From positions 1,054,001 through 1,118,000 of the forward strand of contig OX337231.1 of assembly GCA_946965045.2 (NCBI GenBank): a stretch of DNA of 64,000 nt, given 5' to 3'. The notes beneath the pieces are model-generated. The model did not search any database. It was given only the letters and a program-made list of their open reading frames with translations, and had not been told where the DNA came from. A program made the translations under genes and the position numbers. Source of the DNA: Epithemia pelagica. Taxonomy: Eukaryota > Bacillariophyta > Bacillariophyceae > Surirellales > Surirellaceae. Below, piece by piece: positions 18,333 to 27,390 of this stretch (positions are counted from its first letter, which is position 1; every line of letters starts with the position of its first letter).

Positions 18333-18827
18333 ATGCAGTTGCCAAATGGTTTTTATATCATTCCTGAACAGGGACAAGAACTCCGACCAGGCGAAAGCTC
18401 CACTCTGTTCGCCGAACTGGACGTGAATGTCTATGTGAAAGACGACATTCCTTCAAGACCAGGCGATGATGATGGGCGTCTGATTGTTGATTGTGGTATG
18501 CTCTTGGTACAGCGTTCTGCACCAGACAACATTCTCTCAATCCGTGCTTTTGGTCGAGAGAAAACAGATCAGCATACCTTGCCTGACCTTGTCGTTCCCT
18601 TTTTCTACATAAATCAGGCATACGACAAGAAAATCTGCTCCAAGGGTGGATCTGTTACCAAGGGTAAGATTGTTATTTCAACCCACTGGTCTCTCAACAC
18701 CCAAATGACTATGAACCCGATGGTGATCACTCTCAAAATGTCTACGAATGGTCGGAAAACTTTTAAGACAGCCTGCCATAATGGAATGTGCAATTGGCCT
18801 CAAGAGACAGGTTTAGCCTTCGTGTAA
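18333..18827 (+). CDS. Hypothetical protein within the transposon
   Basis: This is a 164-residue frame with no recognised family. It starts MQLPNGFYIIPEQGQ, is rich in beta-type sequence (LIVDCGMLLVQRSAP, DLVVPFFYINQAYD) and ends CHNGMCNWPQETGLAFV. Upstream, a possible donor (AAGAGGTAAGT, near 18237) and acceptor (ACTGCAG, near 18311) suggest a 5' exon, but I could not join them into one frame, so the ATG at 18333 is taken. It lies divergent from the SUMO-motif gene, with about 380 bp between the starts. Confidence 0.45.
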   Translation: MQLPNGFYIIPEQGQELRPGESSTLFAELDVNVYVKDDIPSRPGDDDGRLIVDCGMLLVQRSAPDNILSIRAFGREKTDQHTLPDLVVPFFYINQAYDKKICSKGGSVTKGKIVISTHWSLNTQMTMNPMVITLKMSTNGRKTFKTACHNGMCNWPQETGLAFV

Positions 18828-19872
18828 TTTGAATTGTTCGTAAGAATCTGAACTTGATTGTGTTTATTTTAATCTAGTGAACGTAGACTTTTGCATGGTT
18901 ATAAGTCGTCTTGCCATCCGAGCTCAACGAAGAGCCGCCGCCGGACAACGACTGACATCCTCTACCACTGCAGTGCCTTGCACAAATAGCACAATCTCTG
19001 ATTGTCTGTGTCTTCTACCAGCTTGTTGTCGTCTCTCATGGGTTCCTTCACCAATACACCTACGACTGAAACCACCACCACCTCTCCAAACAGTCCAACC
19101 ACCTTCTTGCATCCTACGTACACAAGGAACCAACCCCCACATTGGATTTGAAATTCTTGGCAAATGTGACCCAAAACAATAGACAGCATCGGATGACATG
19201 GGAATGTTGGCCATCCAAGATGAACCATCCTGTCGTGCATCTTCTCTCGTCCTTGACACGACAACGACGCCCAACAGCAGCGGCGAATCGTCGTCGTCCC
19301 CCCTGCAATTCGCCACCACTACTCCCCCGTCAATTGGCCAGTCAGTAGAGACTGGACCATCATCAATGAAGACAAGGTTAAGCCATTGACAAGCCCAACA
19401 CTGTTTTGGTAATTGTTGTAGTTGTGGTTGTGGTTGCGGTTGCGGTTCGATATTGGTTGATTGGTGAATTTTGTTGTTTTTGATGGGCGCATCGGCCAGC
19501 AACCAATCCCTTGTGCAAGGTGCCTTGGGCAGGCTATTTGCACAATATCAACTGTTGTGATCCACTAAGAAGCCCTGGGTTAGGATTCAACAAAAGCAAG
19601 CAAGGAAATGGTGAGTTGTATGGCAGAAGACGTCGATGACACAAAATGACACGAATCTCACCAAAATTTGCCTTCTTCTCTGGCTCTTTTTTGGATGCCA
19701 CAACCACAACCAACTCAAAGATGGAGCTACATACTTTCTGAGAACACTATTGTTGGGAGTTTAGAGGCCTTACTTGACCCATGGTGCTCAGGAATCGGTC
19801 GAGAACGGCCGACAACAACGGTCGAATTTCTAGAAACCTTAATGTGTACGAAAAAAATGTCATTTTTTAGGG
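18828..19872. other. Right subterminal region of the transposon
   Basis: A minus-strand open frame of 192 residues (18924-19502) overlaps open frames on the other strand and looks like chance. A (GTTGTG)n-like microsatellite lies at about 19414-19446. No gene is supported. Confidence 0.4.
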
Positions 19873-19896
19873 TTTTGTCATTAGGTACTAAACGTG
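19873..19896 (-). repeat. Right terminal inverted repeat
   Basis: This is the inverted copy of 11192-11215 (23 of 24 matches), followed by TA at 19897-19898. A second tgtcatt lies just inside (19859-19865). Confidence 0.8.
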
Positions 19897-19898
19897 TA

Positions 19899-21022
19899 CT
19901 CCTCCTATTTGTTTAGGCTTCCTGGCCCTATCCTTTGTATTGTGTCCTTCCTTAGACTCTGATGTTGTCCACACACTGGTTGATTGTCATCTTGTCATTT
20001 TTTATCCTTCTTCTAATTCGGTTGATAGCCGCGTTTACTGATGATCCAGGGGGTAGATCTTGACAGTAGTATTCATGCTATGGTCATTCATTTTGCTGGA
20101 TTGTTGGATTTTGTTGCAGCCCCATTGTCATTTCTTGTGGTTTGTCGAAAAGTGAGAAGTTAGACGATTCATGGCACAAAATATGAGGCGAGGCCGGCGT
20201 TCAGATTTCAACGATCGAAGGCAGGCTGACGATTTAACATGGCAGGCGCTTTGGAAAAAAAAACAAGAGGCCAAAGTTGCGCAACGCACGAAGGACAGAA
20301 AATATACACCTCTTGAATCGTTTCCTTTAATCTCTAGGAGTATATTCCAAAATTGAGTAGTGGCAATAAGGGGGTAAGTAAGTTATCGGGCGCGCGGAGC
20401 ATGTGCGGAGTCGGAGTGTGATATTGATATGGGCGGAGAAAGGCCAAACCAACCCGGATATAGAGCTTTCCTCCGCAAAATTTACACTGTAAACTTATCA
20501 CCGGAACATTGATGCGCGTGAAGGTGCAAGTGCGGGGGGTAAGCCCCCGCACTCGCATCAACGAAACTTAACAGTTATCCGTAGTTTTGTAACGCGAGTG
20601 TGCTTCAACGGATAGAATGACAGACGATTGTCGGGCCCACACGCACTCCATATATGACGGCAACGACGACAGCTCTACGATCTACGAAGAAGAAAGACAA
20701 TCTTTCTCATCCCCGATTCGGTTGCAGTAGCGTCTGTTCTACTTGGCATTCTCTCTTCTCCTTGAGACGACGACAACGATGATAAGACGAGTCCTCTCCA
20801 TTACACTGCTCTTGTCTGGCCTCCATCTCTCGGGGTTCGTTGGATCAAATATCCAAACGTTACATGAATGACTCTGTAAAATGTGTTGTGTTTCCATCGC
20901 CCGTGCATCATCGATTTGTAAGTGCCTTTCGTACATCCATATCCATGGCGACATGCCAATAGCACAACGTCGTGTCTGCGGAACGTCCAGAACCTTGACA
21001 AGCCTCTTCGTAATGATCCTCT
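19899..21022. other. Host-like spacer between transposon and element 2
   Basis: A 61-residue basic frame (20171-20356) and a short leader-like frame (20779-20869, MIRRVLSITLLLSGLHLSGF) are present. The latter has a signal-peptide core and an S-G-F boundary like diatom plastid leaders, then a stop. Neither can be assigned. A GC-rich hairpin sits at 20529-20553. Confidence 0.35.
20529..20553. other. Perfect 10-bp GC-rich hairpin
   Basis: AGTGCGGGGG pairs exactly with CCCCCGCACT around a 5-base loop (gtaag). No flanking gene explains it. Confidence 0.6.
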
Positions 21023-21240
21023 TGTTGAAGCCAGGCGCTCAGCGTTCAGCGTATGCGTTGGCACGTCCGTAAACCGCTTACTAAACTTCACTTTTCCTAT
21101 AGAGTGAGCACATTTTGCTCATTACTTTCTAGTCTTACTTTCTTGCTTGACCCGGACTTCCCGATCAGGATGTCCCGGTAGGACGGTCTTGTTATGACTG
21201 GCTTACCACGGCCCTTTTCGGAATCCGTGTTGCTTCTCGT
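21023..21240 (-). repeat. Left terminal repeat of element 2 (3' LTR plus pol end)
   Basis: 218 bp match 26172-26392. The pol stop (TAG, 21097-21099) lies inside it. Differences cluster in the non-coding 100 bp (several), while the coding part differs at one base. Confidence 0.8.
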
Positions 21241-21900
21241 AGTCGTAGTCAATTCTTCTTGGTCATCTCGGGTCTTACTTGGTTCCATTTGGTCATCCCG
21301 GTCTTCACTGTCCAAACCGGATGACTTGCTGTCCTTGAAATGGACAATGTGAGGATTCGTTCCAGATTCGTCAGCTTTTGCTTCCGAGTCCGATCTTGCT
21401 TCCGAATGCTCCAGCTTGCGTTCCAACACACTCCTTGGTTCCGTTGTCGAGTCCAACTGCGGATCCATTCCCATGATGATATTGCGTAGTTTGTAAAACA
21501 AACTCCCTTGTAGAGGCTTTGTAAAAAAATCCGCCACCATGTCGTGAGTTGGGCAGTAATCGATCCAAATCGTTCCGTTCTTGACATGATCCGTTATGTA
21601 GAAATATCGGATATGCATATGTTTTGTCCGCTTGGTACTGGACTTTCGTCCATTCTTCTCAAGAAGGATAGAGCTCATATTGTCCTGATAAACAATATTT
21701 TCCCCTACCACAAATCCCTGTGCCTCGAGGAAATGTTTGGTCCATAACACATGTGGTAGTACATCGTGCACCCCAACAACTTCGCTTTCCGTTGAACTCC
21801 GCGTAACCAACTTTTGTTTCCAGCAGGCCCTGCTAAATATGGCCCCTGTTCCCATGGACAACGCAGCTCCTGTGTACGATGCATCAATCCACCAGTGCAA
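21097..21900 (-). CDS. Copia RNase H, C-terminal part of element 2 pol
   Basis: This is the RNase H domain, which removes RNA from the RNA/DNA hybrid. It has WWIDASYTGAAL, RSSTESEVVGVHDVL and YQDNMSSILLEKNG, supplying the acidic residues, followed by KRTKHMHIRYFYITD and MVADFFTKPLQG, typical of Copia C-termini. An acidic, Arg-rich tail of about 110 residues follows and runs into the terminal repeat. It is in the same frame as the RT piece; a TAA at 21901-21903 separates them, and the apparent start codon is TTG. It is therefore a fragment of one broken pol. Confidence 0.85.
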   Translation of the reverse strand: MHWWIDASYTGAALSMGTGAIFSRACWKQKLVTRSSTESEVVGVHDVLPHVLWTKHFLEAQGFVVGENIVYQDNMSSILLEKNGRKSSTKRTKHMHIRYFYITDHVKNGTIWIDYCPTHDMVADFFTKPLQGSLFYKLRNIIMGMDPQLDSTTEPRSVLERKLEHSEARSDSEAKADESGTNPHIVHFKDSKSSGLDSEDRDDQMEPSKTRDDQEELTTTTRSNTDSEKGRGKPVITRPSYRDILIGKSGSSKKVRLESNEQNVLTL

Positions 21901-24525
21901 TTATCCGCTATCATCAATCCGGATAGTCAAAGGGAGATTGACTGTGCCTTGCAGGTATCTCATCATTCTTGTCAGCTTCTTATAGTCATCTTCATCAGGT
22001 TTGGTTAGCCTCCCACATAGGAACGACACAGCTGTTCGAATATCCGGCCTTCCCCTCTGACTGAGATAGAGTGCCTGCATCACTAGATGCACAAAGATCT
22101 CCTTTTGCTCGTCATTCAGCAATTTTGGGCTTTCTTCGTTTATCTTGAACAATGAATTTGATGCAGGTGTTGCTGCTGTTCCAATCATTTCGTTCGGCAT
22201 GTCATTCAGCATATTCTTGACATACGATTCCATTCTAATTTTCATCGCCCCGTCTGTTTCGTAATCCAAAATCATGCCCAAGTAATCGTGTTTCTTTCCT
22301 CTGGAGATAGAGATAGGTCCTTCCTTACCAAATTCATCCTGCATTTGATTGATAAAATCGTCCACCGCCTTCGGGTTGACATGGGACACTTTCAGGTCAT
22401 CCACATGCCAAGTTACAGTCAACTGTTCACCATCTACAATCTTGTTTCCAACACAATCATCATACGGGTTCATGATGAACCCCCACTCCTTCAGTTTCGA
22501 GGTGAGCTGTTCCCAGAACAACCATGCAGCCTTCAGTGTCCCGTACAATGCCTTTAAAAGCTCAACATAGAGAATCATCTCTCCCTTCTCATAGCAAACA
22601 TAGGCTCGATAGCTTTCGTCGATGGCCAATAGAATTCCCACCATTTCACCTGTAAATCTGACGTGTACTATTTCATCCATATCGGCCTGCATAAATGCCC
22701 CAGGGACATCAATTACCGCAACCTCGCGCCGTTCCTTTGCGTCTACAGCTGCTGTTAACAGCACTGCTTCTGTCTTCACGGTTGGTGATGTAGACTCTTC
22801 TTTTCCAATGTAGTCGCGCTGTTTTCGACCATCCGCGCAACCGCGCCCCTTGATTTTCCCCGTCCTTTTTCGCTTGAGAAACATTAAATATGCGAGAGCG
22901 TCTCTCCGCTGTTTATAGGACAGAGTGGATCGATGAACAGTCTTCATGACCTTGCGATCATGCAGTTGTTGCATTTCTTTCTTGATCGCTTCCATACCCA
23001 GTTCTCCAAAATATTTGAGCCTCAGTTTCATGCTCATCTGAGGTGTCTCCACCGTATCCTCCAAGTTAGCAATTTCGGCCAGGAGTGCACCGTCATCATC
23101 GCCAGTCTCGAATGTATCTGGTCTATACCGATGATCATAATTCCGGTCACGGCGGGTTCTCAAACTGTATCCGTGAGTTGGTTCCTCAATAAATCCAGGC
23201 TCATTGGCACCGTCGTTTGGTCCATCTGCTTCAGCCACAAGATCATCATCATTATCGGCATTGTTGTCACCGTCATCAACCGAGCCATCTTCTTCCTCTC
23301 CCTCATCATCGTCATGTGGTGCTTCTGGCTGGTGGTCGACAATCGGTTCAGCCTTGTCGACAATCTCTTCGGGCACTACTTGATTTGGAATATCTTCCTC
23401 ATGCTCATTGTCCTCATCTTCAATGGCATCCAAACTGGCATCCTCCCCGTACTCGGATTCATCGTTTTGTCCTTCCTCGCCATCCCGAGGATCAAAGTCA
23501 CTATCATCGTCGTCATCATCATCATCGGGCCAGTCATCCACTTGAGCCAAATTATTTCTGTCTCCAAACATCAACCCAGGGTTCACCTTTTGACTTCGGG
23601 CCATACGATGCACTCTGTCTATCACATCATCAGGCATTGGCAATGGTGTTGCATGCAGCCGGTTGATTACCCTTCCCGTTGATAATCTCAAGACGTAAAA
23701 ACTTCCTTGTGCATTACCTGTAGGGAGAAGAGCCAGGGCGCCAATTGTCCTTGGGTTCATTGAGTTGTCATGCTCTTCATGAGTTTGACAATACTCTCCG
23801 AATTGGAATTTGCAGTGCTTAGTAGCGTAATCTAACTTTTGCCCTGTAACAATTGTTCTTGGGCTTGATTCTCTGGAAACCCCTCTTGCATGCGGGAACC
23901 CATTTAACCAGAATACAGCGGCTTTTGCCATTTCAATCACCAATCGGCCTGGCATCTTCTTGAATGGTAGGGTATTGTAGGTGGCTCTCATTCTCTCTTT
24001 AATCACGCGGATATATCGTTCGATATCACCAACGTGTTCATCTCGTGAAGTATCATTGAGGGCCACACTCATGTCCGCCAAATTGCCCCTTAAATAACTA
24101 AACGCGCCGTCCATCAGAGATGCCACCACTCGGAATCCTCCCCTCCGATAGATTTGACAAATATGCTTGAGACTTTCCATCATGTTGTTCCTGTTTAGAC
24201 TTGGCATAGCCTCGATGGTCCCAAAATGAATGTCTCGTGAGACGCTACTAGCCAACATAGCAATCTTGTTCACGTGTAATACTTCCACACAAATCGTGAC
24301 TCGTCTGTACTTCTCCAGAATGGACTGAGGCACGGGAGTCACAGGTGAATCCACGATTGGAGGACGCCGTCTTGTAGTTTTCCCTTTGAGGGCCCCGATG
24401 TCTTGACCAAAAATATACTCAGCTGCCTTAATGTCTGCCTTTGTCACCGGACAATTGGGTAGAGCGTTCTCTTTAATGATCTTTATGTAATCTCTTGTAC
24501 TTGGGCGGCCAATCTTAATTTGCAC
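21901..24525 (-). CDS. Copia integrase and reverse transcriptase, element 2
   Basis: This is an 874-residue frame. The integrase core has VASLMDGAFSYLRG and HVGDIERYIRVIKERMR for the second Asp and the Glu. The first position reads CVEVLHVNKIAML, where relatives usually have Asp, so E may replace D. An acidic linker (WPDDDDDDDDSDFDP and onward, about 110 residues) joins it to RT. RT has VIDVPGAFMQADMD and TVTWHVDDLKVSHV, an HVDD rather than YVDD box, as seen in a diatom/stramenopile Copia lineage. The frame ends at TAA 21901. Upstream, TGA 24544 separates it in frame from protease. Confidence 0.87.
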   Translation of the reverse strand: MQIKIGRPSTRDYIKIIKENALPNCPVTKADIKAAEYIFGQDIGALKGKTTRRRPPIVDSPVTPVPQSILEKYRRVTICVEVLHVNKIAMLASSVSRDIHFGTIEAMPSLNRNNMMESLKHICQIYRRGGFRVVASLMDGAFSYLRGNLADMSVALNDTSRDEHVGDIERYIRVIKERMRATYNTLPFKKMPGRLVIEMAKAAVFWLNGFPHARGVSRESSPRTIVTGQKLDYATKHCKFQFGEYCQTHEEHDNSMNPRTIGALALLPTGNAQGSFYVLRLSTGRVINRLHATPLPMPDDVIDRVHRMARSQKVNPGLMFGDRNNLAQVDDWPDDDDDDDDSDFDPRDGEEGQNDESEYGEDASLDAIEDEDNEHEEDIPNQVVPEEIVDKAEPIVDHQPEAPHDDDEGEEEDGSVDDGDNNADNDDDLVAEADGPNDGANEPGFIEEPTHGYSLRTRRDRNYDHRYRPDTFETGDDDGALLAEIANLEDTVETPQMSMKLRLKYFGELGMEAIKKEMQQLHDRKVMKTVHRSTLSYKQRRDALAYLMFLKRKRTGKIKGRGCADGRKQRDYIGKEESTSPTVKTEAVLLTAAVDAKERREVAVIDVPGAFMQADMDEIVHVRFTGEMVGILLAIDESYRAYVCYEKGEMILYVELLKALYGTLKAAWLFWEQLTSKLKEWGFIMNPYDDCVGNKIVDGEQLTVTWHVDDLKVSHVNPKAVDDFINQMQDEFGKEGPISISRGKKHDYLGMILDYETDGAMKIRMESYVKNMLNDMPNEMIGTAATPASNSLFKINEESPKLLNDEQKEIFVHLVMQALYLSQRGRPDIRTAVSFLCGRLTKPDEDDYKKLTRMMRYLQGTVNLPLTIRIDDSG

Positions 24526-24543
24526 TTCTCTTGCTCTAAGTGC

Positions 24544-25029
24544 TCAAAGATAGTCGTTGTTCGTGAATCTAGATTTATTGCCCTGCACGGTATTCACAAC
24601 GAACAAGTTCTCGGTCGTATTCTTCTCTTCATGCTTCTCTTCTTTACTGAGACTCTCCGTAGTATCTAGGTAGTGTAGACCCGACTGTGATTCCTTGAAT
24701 ATAAATTTCTTTCCGTTGGGCTTGGTCACAACGAACATTCCACCTTCTGTTCCATCTTGATATTCAACTTGATATTTTCTCCGTACTCGACTTAAGCTTA
24801 AAACATTAGCTATCCCGTTTGGATCAAACCACACTTCACCATAGCCCTCTAGATCGCCTCGTAAGGTAGTAGTTCGTTTGCCAGCATTACAATGTATAGT
24901 CATCTTGGTATTTCCTTTTCTTATGTTCTTCAGTAGTTGTCTGTTACAAAACACATCAACGGTGGATTGACTATCCAGAAGTATCCACTTCTTTGGAATA
25001 GTTGCGTGAGTTTGTGAGAACGAAAACAT
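24544..25029 (-). CDS. Copia protease, element 2
   Basis: The retropepsin-like segment is KKWILLDSQSTVDVFCNRQLL, with DSQS at the active-site position, followed by GYGEVWFDPNGIANVLSLSRVRRKY. It precedes integrase in the same frame and stops at TGA 24544. Upstream sequence in this frame (HFARDCPNNAEN) is the second half of the gag zinc knuckle, showing that gag and pol were once one frame. Confidence 0.8.
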   Translation of the reverse strand: MFSFSQTHATIPKKWILLDSQSTVDVFCNRQLLKNIRKGNTKMTIHCNAGKRTTTLRGDLEGYGEVWFDPNGIANVLSLSRVRRKYQVEYQDGTEGGMFVVTKPNGKKFIFKESQSGLHYLDTTESLSKEEKHEEKNTTENLFVVNTVQGNKSRFTNNDYL

Positions 25030-26156
25030 TACAGCGTCGAAACCAGCTTCCTCACCGTTGTCGTTGTTGTTATTACTGTTCTCTGCATTATTAGGACAAT
25101 CACGGGCGAAGTGAGACCACAGTTGTAACAGGTGACATTGCTCATGTCCCGATTGTTACCAGTCGACGACTGCGCAAATGCAATTCCGTCATTTTCTGTA
25201 AGATTAACCACGTTGTCCTCCTCGCGACGACGCAAGATGTTGTAAGCCTTGTGTACTGTCTTGGGGTAGTTGTCGTTCCCGTCCAGTTGACTGTTCCTTA
25301 AGTGCTTGATAAAGCCTTTATGGTTCTCATTAGTTCCGCGGATGAATCGCACAGCCGGTGCACGTTGCTTAGCCTCTTCTCTATCATCATCGTTGGGATC
25401 TTCTCTTCCATTGCCATCAGCTACCTCTTCTACCATGGCCTGGTCCCAAATTGTGACCCTAACTTCGTCTAGCACTTCCACCTGTGCTAAGAAGATCTCG
25501 TGATACTTCTCTAAACTCATGTGTTTGCCCTGACGTAACTTGTGGAAGGATTCCTTCACGTCGCACAATGCATCGGCCAGATTACGTCGTTCCTCGAAGG
25601 TGTGAATAAGTGACCTCACGATAATTAGTAGGGCGATTCCATCTTGACTTGCTGCCGCAAAATCTTCATGGGACTTTAGACGTTCTTGTAGTGCATCGGT
25701 ACATTGCCCATATACCATATTATAGAGACCTGCCCGGAAGTTTGCGTACTCTTGAATCTTTACCCTGTGGTCCTTGATATTTAATTTCCAATATTCAAAG
25801 GCAATCTGGTCATTAGGGTCCGGCTCATTGGGAGGGTCAGGGTTGTTCAACTCGAGACTTTCTACCGCTGATGCGAAGTCGGCTGGGTATTTGGAATAGG
25901 TACGCCCAACGAAATTTGCAATCTCCTTTGTTGTTCGAATGTACCTGTCTGGGGTTCTCTCCCCCGTGTAATCATAGATGTGTCCTGCCAAGGACGGTTC
26001 ACGCCCCTCAAACTTGCCCGGTCTCCCTGTCTGGTTGTTTTGGCGTCCACGGAACCGATTACCTCGACCAGCCCTGCCGCCTCGATTGCGGCTATTTCCT
26101 CGGCAATCGCTACCAACATCTCCGGAGGAAGGAGGCGCATTTTCTTCAGAAGACAT
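25029..26156 (-). CDS. Copia gag, element 2 (frameshifted in the zinc knuckle)
   Basis: This is a 375-residue frame. The N-terminal Arg/Gly-rich region (RNRGGRAGRGNRFRGR) is followed by a helical gag domain (NFVGRTYSKYPADF, LEKYHEIFLAQVEVLDEV). The zinc knuckle begins CYNCGL at about 25125 and then leaves frame. The remaining ligands (SHFARDC) are in the frame of the protease ORF. A single-base indel explains it, and the last 27 or so residues (VIVLIMQRTVITTTTT...) are out-of-frame translation. Start: ATG at 26156, only 15 bp from the terminal repeat. Confidence 0.85.
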   Translation of the reverse strand: MSSEENAPPSSGDVGSDCRGNSRNRGGRAGRGNRFRGRQNNQTGRPGKFEGREPSLAGHIYDYTGERTPDRYIRTTKEIANFVGRTYSKYPADFASAVESLELNNPDPPNEPDPNDQIAFEYWKLNIKDHRVKIQEYANFRAGLYNMVYGQCTDALQERLKSHEDFAAASQDGIALLIIVRSLIHTFEERRNLADALCDVKESFHKLRQGKHMSLEKYHEIFLAQVEVLDEVRVTIWDQAMVEEVADGNGREDPNDDDREEAKQRAPAVRFIRGTNENHKGFIKHLRNSQLDGNDNYPKTVHKAYNILRRREEDNVVNLTENDGIAFAQSSTGNNRDMSNVTCYNCGLTSPVIVLIMQRTVITTTTTVRKLVSTL

Positions 26157-26171
26157 GCTCTATAGGAAAAA

Positions 26172-26392
26172 TGTTGAAGCCAGGCGCTCAGCGTTCAGCG
26201 TATGCGTCGGCACGTCCGTAAACCGCTTACTAAACTTCGTTTTTCCTATAGAGTGGTGAGCATATTTTGCTCATTACTTTCTAGTCTTACTTTCTTGCTT
26301 GACCCGGACTTCCCGATCAGGATGTCCAGGTAGGACGGTCTTGTTATGACTGGCTTACCACGGCCCTTTTCGGAATCCGTGTTGCTTCTCGT
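26172..26392 (-). repeat. Right terminal repeat of element 2 (5' LTR plus extra pol tail)
   Basis: 221 bp match 21023-21240. A perfect 14-bp inverted repeat, ctctataggaaaaa at 26157-26170 and its complement at 26240-26253, frames the inner part. Sequence beyond 26392 is a genomic repeat also found at 29607. Confidence 0.8.
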
Positions 26393-27390
26393 CACCAATG
26401 ACAAACATACAGTTTTCACTTTGTCCATAAGTCCAAGTTAAAATCTTTCCCTTGACTGCTATAGTTGGAATGCACCCACTTTGCAAGCTTGGTTACTTAT
26501 TTGCAGTCAGGGGAGTGCTGGATCATTTAACAGCAGCCCAAGGAAGGTAGGCAACAGGGAAAATTGTATCTCTGATGAGCAGGATGATCCATCACCCCAG
26601 GTATAAATCCATGTAAAATAGAACAGTTGCTTCTGACAGAGGCCTCATTGGATTGAGGAGCTCGGCAGAAAGTTCTGAATTGGGGTTGTTGTTAATACAG
26701 TTGAATACATCTCCATATTGATTTAAGATTACATATATTCCAAAAATCTAGAACTGAAATTGCAAGATCTCACTCAAGACTGCAATGGAATTTTACAAGA
26801 ATTTACAGGACTACTAGTTGACTTGGTGTTTTGTACTAACAAAAACTTACATGCATGGTCAACAATTATTACAAAATGGCACAACAGCACTCAAAAAGAA
26901 ATTCAACAGCACAAACACTGTGAAATAACTATGGAATGGAAATTTTCCTACTCAAGATGGCCTCATATCCCATTAAATGTCGCCACTGGACAAATGCACA
27001 GATTAATTCCAAACTCTAATGGATCTCGTGCATGACACATGTTGATCTAGGATGACTTGATCTGACTGATCAACCATCACAAGTTTAAGTCTTGAGCGTT
27101 AGATCGTCGTACTCCCAAGATTGTTTTTTACGTGAAAAATTCACCTACGTAACACAGCAGAAAACAGTCCAGATGGTCACTCAATATCAGTAGCAGAAAG
27201 CACCCAAAACTGTTCTCCAACTACCAAGTATGTAATTTCCTATAACTTTTGAACGGTACGTACCAAGCCTTTCATATTTCCTTTCTGTTTCCAAAACTGT
27301 CTGTTCCACATTGACCACATCCCATGACCATGGGGACTGTGGTTGTTGTCAAATGGGATATTTGATCCGGTTATCCCAAGCCTTATTCAC
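26392..27390 (+). repeat. Direct duplicated segment, copy A
   Basis: This is nearly identical to 29607-30491, offset 3216 bp, including an identical 91-codon open frame (26760-27035 against 29976-30251). Beyond 27275 it matches again at about 30765-30880, because copy B has an extra 274 bp of tandem units. No family is recognised. Confidence 0.88.

Larger units (their letters stand above)
11192..19896 (-). mobile_element. 8.7-kb TIR DNA transposon, pogo/Tc1-mariner-like, with cargo
   Basis: Perfectly spaced ends are visible. CACGTTTAATACCTAATGAC... starts at 11192, and its inverted copy ends at 19896, with one mismatch in 24 bp. Each end is flanked by TA (11190-11191 and 19897-19898), the target duplication of the Tc1-mariner/pogo superfamily. 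Further inside, ATGACA motifs recur on both ends and may be transposase-binding sites. Between the ends lie an intact DDD transposase (12804-16589), a SUMO-motif protein (17301-18038), an unknown ORF (18333-18827) and broken repeat-protein sequence (11.6-12.1 kb). The only alternative is that the inverted repeats belong to two nested elements. The intact transposase in the middle and the TA at both ends favour a single unit. Confidence 0.78.
21023..26392 (-). mobile_element. Copia-type retrotransposon (element 2), degraded, HVDD lineage
   Basis: On the minus strand the order is gag with zinc knuckle (26156), protease, integrase, RT, RNase H, ending at 21097. Repeats of about 220 bp bound it (21023-21240 and 26172-26392). 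Lesions are one frameshift inside the zinc knuckle (about 25120), TGA at 24544 and TAA at 21901. No 5-bp target duplication is visible. The terminal repeat includes the last 47 or so codons of pol, so the true LTR may be only about 100 bp (TGAGCAAAAT...CTTCAACA), with an extra pol tail upstream of it. Confidence 0.85.

Noticed and set aside
18924-19502. 192-codon minus-strand frame in the transposon's right arm
   Set aside because: Overlapping plus-strand frames, low-complexity PQPQPQ start from a microsatellite, and no domain; probably chance.
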